Positions 23,569 to 33,871 of a stretch of DNA of 64,000 nucleotides are shown piece by piece; positions within the stretch are counted from its first letter, which is position 1; each line of letters opens with the position of its first letter. The position numbers and the translations under genes were made by a program. The DNA lies in NCBI GenBank assembly GCA_028455995.1, contig JABELC010000001.1, positions 1,538,501 to 1,602,500 of the forward strand, written 5' to 3'. This DNA comes from Scleromitrula shiraiana (taxonomy: Eukaryota; Ascomycota; Leotiomycetes; Helotiales; Sclerotiniaceae). A model generated the notes under the pieces. It did not search any database, was not told the DNA's origin, and saw only the letters and a list, made by a program, of their open reading frames with translations.

Positions 23569-24125
23569 TGTGAAATAGAAGATAACTTTTTAAATGGTTG
23601 GTATCCTAGGATAATCGTATCCTTTTCATAACTACTATAACATTAAGTGCTATTAATGGCGATCATTTCTTGTGCTGTAGAATGTAAAATAGAATGAAAC
23701 CGAGAATTTCTAAGTTGATGGTGGAACGCGTTGTAAATTCTTCGTGTTGATAAAGCTTATTAGAAGCTCCAGCATTAATTTCGAGGTTCTATTGGCGTCA
23801 TCCACCGTATCGGAAGATTAGAAAGTATTACCGAGCGGAGCTGTGAAAGCGGCAACATCAAGAAGCTTCAATCAATCAATCAATCAATATCCTCTAAAAT
23901 TGCATCAAGTGAGCAAGAAAGTTACCTTCAGCACTTGAGATTCTTCTACTTATGACTAATTTTCGAATCAATTAGAAGGTGAGATTCATAAGAAGTGAAT
24001 ATCTGGAAACAGAATTCTGCTCTCTACTTTTTTGTTCTTGCAAGTTCTACAATTAAAGTTGGATACTCGAGTAGTTGCATGGAATTGCTTGATTTTATAT
24101 ACTCAAGTAACTACGTTGTTGGATT
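23569..24125. other. Divergent promoter region
   Basis: 557 bases between divergent starts of the OB-fold gene and the monooxygenase gene. Contains a CAAT run (AATC repeats at 23872-23888). No further features seen. Confidence 0.5.
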
Positions 24126-25553
24126 ATGAATAACGAGATGGGCTCTATCCTCCGAGCTCCATTTCTGATAAAGAAAATAGCAATAGTTGGTGGAGGTCCT
24201 TCTGGCTTGGCTGCTGCGAAGTTCCTTCTAGCTGAGAATTACTTCGATAAGATCGATATCTTCGAGCAACAGGCCGAAATAGGAGGTGTATGGAATTATA
24301 CCCCTAACATCAGCGACAGTGTAACTGTTCCCTCAACTACTCCGCATGTGGCCCCGGATCATCCAATATGGCCAAAGGATGGTGGGGATCCTATCTTCAC
24401 AAATCCTATGTACGATAAGCTATACACAAATATCCCAAAGGGGTTGATGCAATTCTCGGATCAATCGTTTAGCCCCGACTCTTTACTTTTTCCTATTCGC
24501 CAAGATGTTCAGGAATATCTCATACGATACTCTCAAGATGTTAGACACCTCATTTCCTTTTCTACACAGGTCCAGGATATAGCACTTCAAGTCGAGAAGA
24601 GCACTGGCCTTGATAAGTGGCGGCTTACTTCCAAATCTATAATCACCAATGATCAAAAGCAAGAGATATACGATGCTATTGTTGTTGCAAACGGCCATTA
24701 CTCCGTTCCTTTCATACCCGATGTACCAGGGATCAAAGATTTCAACGCTACTTATCCATCCATCATAACACATTCTAAGATATTCCGTTCTCCAGATTCA
24801 TTCAAAGACAAGAAAGTGATTGTAGTGGGTAATGGGCCATCGGGCCTAGATATTGGGAATCAGATTAGTAAGGTTTGTAAGAAACCTCTTTTAAAGTCTG
24901 TACGGCATTCATCAAACCTAGACTGGGGAGAGGGGATGGAGGAGGTTCCAGCAATTTCTGAATACCTAGTAGACGTCAAAGGTGTTAAATTTGATAATGG
25001 TAGAATTGAAAAAGACATCGATGCCATCGTATATTGCACGGGCTATTTCTATTCATATCCTTTCTTAACATCTTTGAATCCGCCTATAATTAGCAACGGT
25101 AAACGAGCTGTAGGATTGTACCAACACCTTTTCAACATTCAACATCCAACATTAGTTTTCACGGCATTGGCTCAGAAGGTCATCCCATTTCCGATATCTG
25201 AAGTTCAATGTGCAGCGATCTCAAAAGTCTGGTCAAACAAGTTGGATCTGCCTAGCAATGAAGAGATGATTCTATGGGAGCAGGAAAGGGTAAAGAAATG
25301 CGGTGACGGGAAACCTTTTCATATTTTAGGATACCCAGAAGATGCAGAATATCTGAACAGCATGCATGATTGGGCGAAGAGTGCTAGAGATGGATTTAAG
25401 AAAGAACCTGCGTATTGGGGTGATGAAGAAAAATGGGTTCGAGAAAAGTACGCTGAAATAAGGAAGCGTTTTCATGAAGATGGAGAGAAAGCGAAAACCT
25501 TGGAAGAGTTGGGATACAAATATGAGAAACCAATACAAGACGAAAGACTATAA
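24126..25553 (+). CDS. Flavin-containing monooxygenase-like protein, 475 aa
   Basis: FAD- and NADPH-dependent oxygenases of this family oxidise nitrogen or sulfur atoms in small molecules. The N-terminal FAD-binding motif is VGGGPSGLAAAKFL (residues 20-33). The NADPH-binding motif is VVGNGPSGLDIG (about 239-250). ITHSKIFRSP occupies the place of the family signature FxGxxxHxxxY/F but is poorly conserved. IDAIVYCTGYFYSYPFL fits the late ATG-type motif that shields the FAD site. It is a single exon of usual length with no N-terminal signal. The second Met, MGSILRAP, four codons later is an equally good start. No biosynthetic cluster surrounds it, so a housekeeping or detoxifying role is as likely as secondary metabolism. 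Confidence 0.85.
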   Translation: MNNEMGSILRAPFLIKKIAIVGGGPSGLAAAKFLLAENYFDKIDIFEQQAEIGGVWNYTPNISDSVTVPSTTPHVAPDHPIWPKDGGDPIFTNPMYDKLYTNIPKGLMQFSDQSFSPDSLLFPIRQDVQEYLIRYSQDVRHLISFSTQVQDIALQVEKSTGLDKWRLTSKSIITNDQKQEIYDAIVVANGHYSVPFIPDVPGIKDFNATYPSIITHSKIFRSPDSFKDKKVIVVGNGPSGLDIGNQISKVCKKPLLKSVRHSSNLDWGEGMEEVPAISEYLVDVKGVKFDNGRIEKDIDAIVYCTGYFYSYPFLTSLNPPIISNGKRAVGLYQHLFNIQHPTLVFTALAQKVIPFPISEVQCAAISKVWSNKLDLPSNEEMILWEQERVKKCGDGKPFHILGYPEDAEYLNSMHDWAKSARDGFKKEPAYWGDEEKWVREKYAEIRKRFHEDGEKAKTLEELGYKYEKPIQDERL

Positions 25554-25866
25554 GAGTACTATATATATATAGATAAAGGAGTGTATAATATTATTGATTG
25601 CATACGAATAATATCTATATAACGCGCGTAATTGTATACCCGCACCGCATTGAACGCGTTTATTCACCCGTACGAAACTTGACAAAAAAGAATCATAAGA
25701 GTATCTACAACGAGCAGTTCTGAAAGTCTACATACTAACTAGTATACTTGATATTTGAAAGTCAGCGTTATATTCAAGAAATGATCAATATTTTAGAGGC
25801 TTCGAGCGGACGTTCAGAAATTGCCAGATCTTATCTCAATCTCAACCAGCAACATATTCATAGAAC
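25554..25866. other. Intergenic
   Basis: Short AT-rich spacer with a TA run just after the monooxygenase stop. Nothing further seen. Confidence 0.4.
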
Positions 25867-26134
25867 ATGGCGGTTGAATCATATTACCAGAGTTGTAATT
25901 CTCTTCATGACGATGTAGCAATGGGTCACCAAGAATGTGCTTACAATTTGTTTATTTCCAATGACTATAAGGTATGAATGGTTCACTTTCTCAATCAATA
26001 TATCATTATATATTTCATGTGTTTCATGTATTTCATAGATTTCATATCTTTAAAGATTGAAATTTCTTGGTATAATATGTTTCCATCTTTAGGTCATCAT
26101 CGTGTCATGGAAGCCGCACGAGGGGCCCTCGTGA
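25867..26134 (+). CDS. Possible small two-exon ORF, 48 aa
   Basis: ATG at 25867 opens 35 codons (MAVESYYQSCNSLHDD...) to 25971. A possible intron (GTATGA ... CCATCTTTAG, 25972-26092) then joins in phase 0 to 26093-26134, ending KPHEGPS and TGA. The peptide has no signal sequence and no family I know. A perfect 17-base palindrome (26117-26133) covers its end. The splice signals are reasonable, but such small models arise by chance, so this is weak. Confidence 0.22.
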
Positions 26135-26797
26135 CGATGGTTTTGAAGTGGTAAAATATTCTTGACCACTCATCGGAATCGCCAGTTGAGTTGTGTAATT
26201 GTCAAACTGTCGAAGATTTGAGTTGGAGGTCTTGCTGTTATTAGAAAAAAGAAGAAAAGGAAAAAAGAAAGAAAAAGAAAGAAAAATTTATTTCTCAGTA
26301 CTAGCGTCATTCGCTAAATTAGGCCCCGCGCTGCTCTAACGTGTGCCGGAGTCAAGTTTCGCGATAGTTATCTCTTTTAACATTATTTTAAATGATAACC
26401 GCTACAAAAACTTGAACTTTATTGAATAATTTGAAGAAAATCAATAACTACAAAACATTACAAAACACTACAAACACTTCTCAGAATATAACCCCTCCTT
26501 CTCTACCCAACCCAAACCATTAAAATATTCTCTTAAAGATACAATAAATCTACAATCTACAATCTACAATTTACAATTCACAATTTACCATCATATTAAC
26601 ATTTACCACCTTTTGTTTAATCTCTATCATACCCTCAATAAAAAAAAGTCATCAGATACGTACCATCAACTAGAATATACCTAGGTATCTATCTAATAGT
26701 TACCGCTGTCACAAATAAAGCTCTATCGACGTTGGCATTCTTGAAAGCTTAATTAAAGCAATTCTCAAATCGAATAATATTTCTAACCTTTTTCGTA
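26135..26797. other. Intergenic / promoter of the eIF4E-like gene
   Basis: Purine-rich GAAAA tract near 26244-26290, then ACTACAAAAC-type repeats near 26450-26475. No gene seen. Confidence 0.4.
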
Positions 26798-27963
26798 ATG
26801 GATAACCTGTGGACTCGCCGTTCGAAGTAAGTCTCTTCACCCCTCATCTGTGTGTACATTCCCTTTTTCTCTTCGATCGCATCGTTAATTTTTAAGTGCA
26901 ACCAGTTCGAGTAAACTTTCGCTATCCACAGGTAATCCAACTACGAATGGATCCTCTTTCAATGGCAATGATCATTCAGCACGAGGATTTGGGGGGATGA
27001 GAAGACTTGGAGATACATCATCGCATGGCACCAAAAATCCCTTCAATTCCATGTCCCCTTCAGCCAGTTCCTTATCGTCTCCTACAACAGGCGCATCTGG
27101 CGCCTTTGGATTAGGAACTGGCGCATTCGCATCATTTGGAAATTCAAAGACTCCAAAATCAACCGGAGGCGCTTTGGATTTTGGTAGTGTAGTTGGAGGA
27201 GCGACTAGAACACCAACCACAGAGAAGAATTTTAAGGATTTAGGATCCAAACCGTCGAAAGTATCCCTCACAGATTCGAAGACCGCCACACCACCTCCTT
27301 CGCACAAATTTAGACATGGCTGGGTTTTCTGGTATCGCCCTCCAATCTCCAAATCAAATGGATTTGTAGATTATGAGAAGACGCTACACCCAATGGCAGG
27401 ATTTACCTCAGCGGAAGATTTGTTTGAAATATTTGATCATATGAGGCGTCCATCAAGTCTACCCCTCGTTTCCGACTATCATATGTTTAAGAAGGGAATT
27501 CGACCGGTGTGGGAGGATGAAGAGAATAAAAAAGGTGGCAAATGGATTGTGAGACTTAAGAAGGGGGTGGCAGATCGATATTGGGAAGAGTTGGTATTTG
27601 CGATTGTTGGTGATGAATTTGAAGCTAGTGAGGAAGTTTGCGGGGTCGTGCTCAGTGTGCGCAATGGAGAGGACATTTTGAGCATTTGGACCCGTAATGA
27701 CGGTGGAAGGGTGCTCAAAATTAGGTATGCAATCTAACCCGCAATAAAATCATGAAAACCCCCCATGCTAACTTTTCATTAGGGAGGCTTTGAAGCGTGT
27801 CCTTTCATTCCCACCAGAGACGAAAGTCGAATGGAAGTCTCACGATTCCAGTATCCAGCAACGAACAGCTATCGACGAAGCCCGAAAGGAGAAAGCCAAT
27901 AACCATCACAATAACAATCGCAACGGCAACGATCATTCTTCCGAGAAGAAACCAACCTCATGA
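26798..27963 (+). CDS. eIF4E-family cap-binding protein, 4EHP (eIF4E2) type, 342 aa
   Basis: Binds the mRNA 5' cap; the 4EHP class usually represses translation because it binds eIF4G poorly. Exons are 26798-26826, 26906-27724 and 27783-27963. The first intron must end at the CAG before 26906; using the later CAG at about 26937 would create an immediate stop. Residues 1-140 are a Ser/Gly/Thr-rich extension. The eIF4E fold follows: HGWVFWYRPP (148-157), MFKKGIRPVWEDEENKKGGKW (about 203-223), RYWEELVFAIVGDEF and EEVCGVVLSVRNGEDILSIW. At the first cap-stacking position, where eIF4E has Trp, this protein has an aromatic Tyr (VDYEKTL, about 166), as in metazoan 4EHP. The second Trp, in PVWEDE, is present. 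The C-terminus is basic with Asn repeats. Confidence 0.9.
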
Positions 27964-28357
27964 TTCACGTTTTATGGAAGCCATATCCTATGCCACGAGT
28001 TTTCTTTTTCTCACACACAGGAATTGTACAAGTATTTGGGATGCATGAATTGGTAAAAGCGAGTTGAATTGAAATGAATTGAATTGAATTGAATCGAATT
28101 GGCTAGGGTGGCAATTTTATTTCTTCTTACCATACCATCATTTTTTGGTTGATCGATTGAAAGCTTTTTTTCTTGTCTTGTCTTGTCTTGTCTTGTCTTG
28201 TCATGTCTTGCTTGATTTGATTTGATTGAGGGTTTAGGGGAGGGAATGGAATGGGATGGGATGCGAGTATCACACACATATCATATACCTGTATCATAGG
28301 AAGGATAAGGGAATGGGAAAGAAGAGTTTTCTTTGTATCGAGACTCTCCCTAGTGGA

Positions 28358-28397
<40 letters not shown>

Positions 28398-29270
28398 TTT
28401 TTTTGCGCAAGATGCGAGATGCAATGTTGCTTGAGTTACTTATATGTGGATACCGTAGCAGAATATCTACATCGAAGTATGTAAGATCTCACTTACTATT
28501 TGATATCATATGATATGATATGCAGTGAAGCTTTAATGTATGTATGTATGTATGTATGTATGTATGTATGTATATCTACGATATCCTTGCGTTAAGATGC
28601 CGATGCGATGCGATGATATCATATTTTACCATGAGAGATTTTGCTAGCTTTGTTATAAGATGTTTTATGCTTACGCTTATGCTTACGCTTATGCTGCTTA
28701 TACTTATGCTTATGCTGCTTATGCTTATGCTTATCTTGCTTGCTTGCTTGCTTAATTAATCAGTTACCCCGGTATGCTCATAGTATGAGGCTGTTCTTTT
28801 GGCCCCCAATCCAGACGTCTTCCATAGTTCTAGACTAGATATCTAGTCTAGATAATTTCTACTGCGTCGCTGTCATGCATCTAATTGTCCTAATTGTCCT
28901 ACTCATTAAATGCCATAAATTTGATCTAGCTTGTTGCGCCTGCTGTGAGTAGAGCGATACCCTCATTTGAAGGGACATCGATTTCCATATAGTTTAGCAA
29001 CGAGGAATAAAGATCAAGATGAGATCACCCAACCCAGGTGATGGTGAAATTCATCATAGAGAAGTCCGAGGTATTGAAAAATATTCCAAGGTTGGGAATA
29101 TCGAATTTATATCATGGCTCTCTCGTATAATTAATATCTACCAACCCAATAGAGGGTTTTGAAAAATTTGTTGATATCAATCATATCAAGTGAGAACTGA
29201 AAATCAACAAATAAACAAATAAATAAATTTATTTGTACTGCAACCGTTAAATAAAATCTACTACCATAAC
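27964..29270. other. Intergenic region with several microsatellites
   Basis: Tandem repeats: GAATT near 28060-28095, CTTGT at about 28173-28200, ACT at about 28357-28396, GTAT at about 28534-28570, GCTTAT/GCTTAC at about 28671-28755. Open frames here are repeat-driven. No gene recognised. Confidence 0.6.
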
Positions 29271-31585
29271 CTACTTCAACCTATGTTTCAAAACGGCATC
29301 GATAATCTTTGCAATGGCCTAGACTTTTTCTTCCTTGTATTTTCGCGCTACGACTTGTACTCCGACTGGTGCGCCATCGTATATATCTGCGTCGTCTTGT
29401 TCTCGTAAGCATCCGTCCATGTTATTCGAAAGAGAAAAAACATTCCCAATTTTGGCTATCCAGATCATTCAGTAGTACATACTCTGAAACTGAATCGATA
29501 AAATCAATCGATTTATCCGCTTCAGTAACTGGAATTACAGCAGTGCTGTAGTCGAAGAGATTCACAACTTCTATGTAACCTTCCGAGATCAAACGTATCT
29601 TAGTTAGTGACTATCACTAGAGGAATTGCGGATAGGATAGGATAGATAAACAAACCAGTGTAGAGATATGTTCCGGGGATTACGGCTGCGTGGGGAGCTA
29701 CGGGCATTATGAATGCGTCGACTTCTTGACCTGATGATAGATATCAGTGTATCCCTTTGAAAACATGTATGAATGAATATGGGAAAACTTGGCTACCATC
29801 ATCTGGAGCCATAGAATTTCAGTAGTCGGAATATGCCTCGCAAGCATTTCGCGCTTCGATACTAAGTTGCTGACATTCAATAGCAGTATATGGGGGACTC
29901 GGGCTGAAGACTTCGTTCAGGGGGGGTATGAGTGCTTCGCCGGAGATGTTTAGTTGCTTGTGGATATCATGGCCGCCGTCTGATAGAATAAATCGTAGCT
30001 TTATTATTTATGAGCTAGAATACACTTTAACAATGCATGGGATTCAGTGAAAACTGACATGGATTTGGACAGCTGGCTGGTGTGGAGGGGGATTCCAGAT
30101 AACAATCTACATCTGCATTAGACTTGCGATCGAGAATGTGAAGAATCTGGCGTACACACCTTGTGTCCGGCATCAAGTAAAGTATCGTGCACTATCTGGA
30201 GACCCCGAGTAATTGGTGGATATGGAGTCATATAGCCATCATTGAAAAGAATTCCCAGCTTCCACGGGGCCTTTTCGTTCGACATGCCATCTGACATGGC
30301 TCGCGCCAAGGTATCTTCTTCTATTTCACGTCTCCAGGGTATGGGAACAACATTGGGATCGCGTAACCAAGGTCTGGTTGAGAGTATTGCGGCTGTGACG
30401 AGTTTTAAAGAATCCAATGATGTACCTATAACACCAACTGAAGAACAACAGTTTAGTTGTCCTGGATTCTAGGTAACTAAAGTCGGTTATCGTGTGTGAA
30501 GTACAACTAAGATCTGAGTGTCAATCTCACGGTATTCGCGACATCACGATAGGATAACCTATCGTGAGTTGGCTTGAGCGAATAAATTCCACAAAATGCT
30601 GCGGGAATTCTCACAGAGCCACCGATGTCTGCCCCAAGGCCTGCGGAGCTTCCACTTGAGGCCTGTAGACCTGTTTCTTCTATCATGCATTGTCCTGTCA
30701 GCAAAAGTAACTATAATGCATGCTAAAAGGAGATATTTAAGGTCCCTACCCTCAGATGAGCCTCCACATGAGAATCTTTGGTTGATAGGATTGAGTGTCT
30801 GTCCTATGAGATTGTTGACTGTTTCCCCGTACTAGAATGAATGAGATTTAAGTAAAAGCGTATGGTTTTGAGATGTACCATGAGAGTTTGTGGTAAGCTA
30901 GTCTGTACAACGGAATGTTAATGAATATTTAAGCCCTTCTACATGGTAGATGGCATGACCTTGCAGTATAAAATTGCCCCAGTCGAGTAGAGCTCACTAA
31001 CGACTTGACTTTCGACATTATGGATTTTGTCTGGGTCCTTGTTCCCCTCAAAGGTATCGATCCACCCAATGTATCCCATTGTTGTGTCAATACCTTTGAC
31101 GTGGAAGTGATCTTTAAGACTGACAGGGGGTCCATGCAGGGCTCCAATAGTCTTGCCATTATTCGAGAGATACTTGTCTAGCTCTCTGGCTCGAGCGAGT
31201 GCTTCGTCGAAGAAGATTTCATGGAGACAATTATTCTGCCCGAGAAAACCAATTAACGTCCGATATAGTAAGTATTATATAGAGTAATACAATAGAGACT
31301 TACGATCTGATGTGCAATCGCTGCTGTCTTACAGTATGCACTCGCAACTTCTAGGCTCGATAAAGACTTCGATACAATCTTCTGAACGATGGTTACACCA
31401 TCCATTTGTATGATCTCTACCTCATGTTCCGAAAGGAACGACTGGATGAATGAACCAGTCAGGTTCTTCTCTTGCTTCGCGCGATTGAGATCTTACGGGC
31501 TTATGAGCCATTTTCGGGAAATTTTTGAGATGGTACTAGCCACTTTCCTAGCGGCTTGCTCCTGCCATGATGAAATTTCGGTCAT
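29271..31585 (-). pseudogene. Amidase (amidase signature family) pseudogene with three nonsense codons
   Basis: Minus-strand exons can be followed from ATG 31585 to about 29271 and match fungal acetamidase-like enzymes: GPPVSLKDHFHVKG (catalytic Lys), FSCGGSSEG (cis-Ser loop, altered), [18 protein letters not shown] (Ser nucleophile region), then SLDSLKLVTAAIL, LNISGEALIPPLNEVF and GAPVGVQVV. Three in-frame stops interrupt conserved sequence: TAA at 31495-31493 (between KWLISP and DLNRAK), TGA at 29822-29820 (SDY*NSMAP, normally Trp) and TAG at 29321-29319 (EEKV*AIAKII). Several introns remain recognisable, so this was a multi-exon gene. One has a poor GTCATG donor. The last exon also needs a frame change near 29420. 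All three stops can be explained by single C:G-to-T:A changes. Not expected to make active enzyme. Confidence 0.85.
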
Positions 31586-32129
31586 TGGTCTAAAACTTTG
31601 GACTCAAGAAAATGAGCCTGGCAGAGCACCGTCGGTTGCTTTCGGGAAAAAACATCAGAGCTAGTGTTTGCGTAAGACCTACAAAGATCTGAATCTACGA
31701 TCGTGAAAACGTGGTGCTAATACTAGCTGAAAAGTTCTTGCGATTTGGGCTCAAGTTGAAGGTCTTTTATAAATTGGATGTGGTGTGAACATTACATCAA
31801 ATCAGGCAAGAGTGCACGTGCATGGTGTACCCAAGGCTGAACAAAAGCTCCTACAGCTCGTACAAGTCGTTTATGATTGACGGTTGTGACTTTTGCCTCT
31901 CTCAGATAGGCTTATTAGCTACCAGTGGCATGTTCTGTTATTTTCTAGAGTTGACCAGACTTTGAAGACTACTAGTGAGTTATTTTAACCTCCACTTGTA
32001 AGATACTTTGAAATTGGCATGAGCTATCAAGAATAGTATCCTGTCATTCACTCAAGTTATCCTGCAACTGACTTGCGTTGTTCTGATATTTACTCAAATC
32101 ATCCTGAATTTCGCCCAACACTCAACCAC
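31586..32129. other. Divergent intergenic region between two pseudogenes
   Basis: Upstream sequences of the amidase and NmrA-like pseudogenes. Imperfect repeats of TCACTCAAGTTATCCTG / TTACTCAAATCATCCTG near 32048-32105. No intact gene. Confidence 0.4.
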
Positions 32130-33127
32130 ATGGCGTACAAGAGGCTAGCCGTCATCCTGGGCTCTACCAGCGGACAAGGCCGATCTGTTGCGAATGCGCT
32201 TCTCAAAAGTAGCGATTACAGAGTTCGAGGCATTACAAGAAATTCAAACTCAGAAGAAGCGAGAAATGATGAGAGATGGAGTCGAAATGATAGAAGAGGA
32301 TCTAGATAATCCGCAAAGTTTGACAGCTGCATTCGATGCTGCGAAGGTGATCTTCGCAGTCACAAAGATGGTTAATGGTGACACCAAAAGAGAGGTTACA
32401 CAAAGTAAGAACATCGTCAATGCAGCAGCTGCTGTTTCAACACTGGAAAAATTCATTTGTGGCACGCTTCCATCAGCATCGGTGGTATCTAATGGGAAAA
32501 TCACTATTCCACATATGGACGGAAAGGCGCTAATAGATAAGTATACCATCGATTCTTATTCAGCACTGGCTCAGAAAAGAACATTTCCATGGGGTGGCTT
32601 CTATACGGAGAATGTGCAGTATCCGAATTTCACGTTCAATTTTCTTGTGAGAGCCGGGAAGCATGTCTAAGTGCTACCGGTAGACAAACAAACAATTGTA
32701 CCCATGGTGGGAGATCACAACAACAATATCGAGATGGTGGTGAAAAGAACACTGGCAAGGCCAGAGCTATATCCACCATTGTCATATGTATTTGCAGTCA
32801 CAGACTGGCTAGAAAATGGTGAACCGTTGAGGTTGTGGGCTACACTGGTGGAGGAGCACCATGGTCGCAAAGTTGACGTAGTTTATGTGCAGAGTGACTT
32901 GGAGACAGTGGATGGACTATGGCCTGGACTAGGTGGTGAGATAGGCTTGATGCTGAAAGTCTTGGAAGAATTTGGAAAATAGGCTTAATCAAAAAAAAAT
33001 TGCAAAAATTGTGACGATGCAGGAATTGGGCTTGAAAGTGGGTGACGCAGAAGGAGATTTAGTGGATACAAAGATGACGCTTCGCAAACGATATCTTACC
33101 TGGAGAGTCGAGTGGGGAGCTGGTTAG
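32130..33127 (+). pseudogene. NmrA-like NAD(P)-binding protein pseudogene
   Basis: The start MAYKRLAVILGSTSGQGRSV fits the NmrA/isoflavone-reductase Rossmann motif (GxxGxxG-like). After NSNSEEAR the frame shifts near 32260 into REMMRDGVEMIEEDLDNP, which continues as AAFDAAKVIFAVT, GKITIPHMDGKALIDKY and TFPWGGFYTENV. A TAA at 32668-32670 interrupts GKHV*VLPVDKQTIVPM. The frame continues through LYPPLSYVFAVTDWLENGE to a TAG at about 32980. The expected C-terminus (QELGLKVGDAEGDLVDTK) follows in another frame after an A-rich run near 32990-33010. No introns explain these breaks. At least two frameshifts and two or more stops make it a pseudogene. Confidence 0.8.
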
Positions 33128-33871
33128 AGAATCAACTTTGTAAGATGCTGAGCAAATCATTCTTAAACCACGGAGTGGTGGTATATTTATATATTTATAG
33201 TCAATGGGTCATCGACTTGCTTTCATTACCCGTCGGTTAATCGTTCTTTATTAGCCCGATCTAGGCCCGGCATTAGCCCAGAAGAGCCCAGAATGCGCTA
33301 TATCTATTTCTCCAGCTAGTAGGGAGTCTTTATAACTCTTTATCTTAATTGCTTATCACATAATAATTATTTTCATACGATGATATACCCACCTAGCTAG
33401 GCGTATATTTCTAATGTAGCTATAATTGATATTTCAGTGTAAACTGGCTAGGTATCTTCAATGATGCTTTCCAACTTTTGAGGAGCGAGGGAGCGTCAAA
33501 CAAGGTCTATAAAGCAGCCCTGAAGAGCCTAGACATCTTGAGTTGAGAAAGTTAATTTCTGGCAGCCTGAGGATAGACGATTAAGTGAGTGGGAGGAGGC
33601 TACTCAGATGCGGTTTTGATATGCAAGATTTCCAAATATTACTGTAATGTGGCACAGCTGTGGCTATTCACGATGTGCTCCAATTTTCGCACAAGTGTAT
33701 TCCTGTGAGCATGGATTATGTTGATGGCAGCTGAAAATCCCTGCCTGTACAATAAAATGTACCTGATAAATATCTTTGTAACTGGTTAAGTAGCCATTAC
33801 TTTACACTTGGAGGGTTTATCTTTCGTATATATACATTGTAAGGAGAATCATCATCATCATTCTAGCAGTC
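33128..33871. other. Intergenic / promoter of the NLR-like gene
   Basis: AT-rich, no gene seen. A TATATATA box-like sequence lies about 40 bases before the downstream ATG (near 33825). Confidence 0.4.

Noticed and set aside
26906..26940. Later acceptor CAG at about 26937 for the first intron of the 4EHP gene
   Set aside because: It gives an immediate TAA; the acceptor ending at 26905 keeps frame through SSKLSLSTGNP.
29880..29930. Suspected frameshift at the C7 run in the amidase pseudogene (LIPPLNE)
   Set aside because: Counting the run gives seven G on the plus strand, which keeps the frame.
31445..31500. GTAAGATCT ... ATCCAG as an intron that would remove the first amidase stop
   Set aside because: Splicing leaves the frame out of phase and soon meets a stop, while the sequence inside reads as normal amidase N-terminus.
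31389..31664. 91-codon plus-strand frame
   Set aside because: Antisense to exon 1 of the amidase pseudogene, which has clear homology on the other strand.
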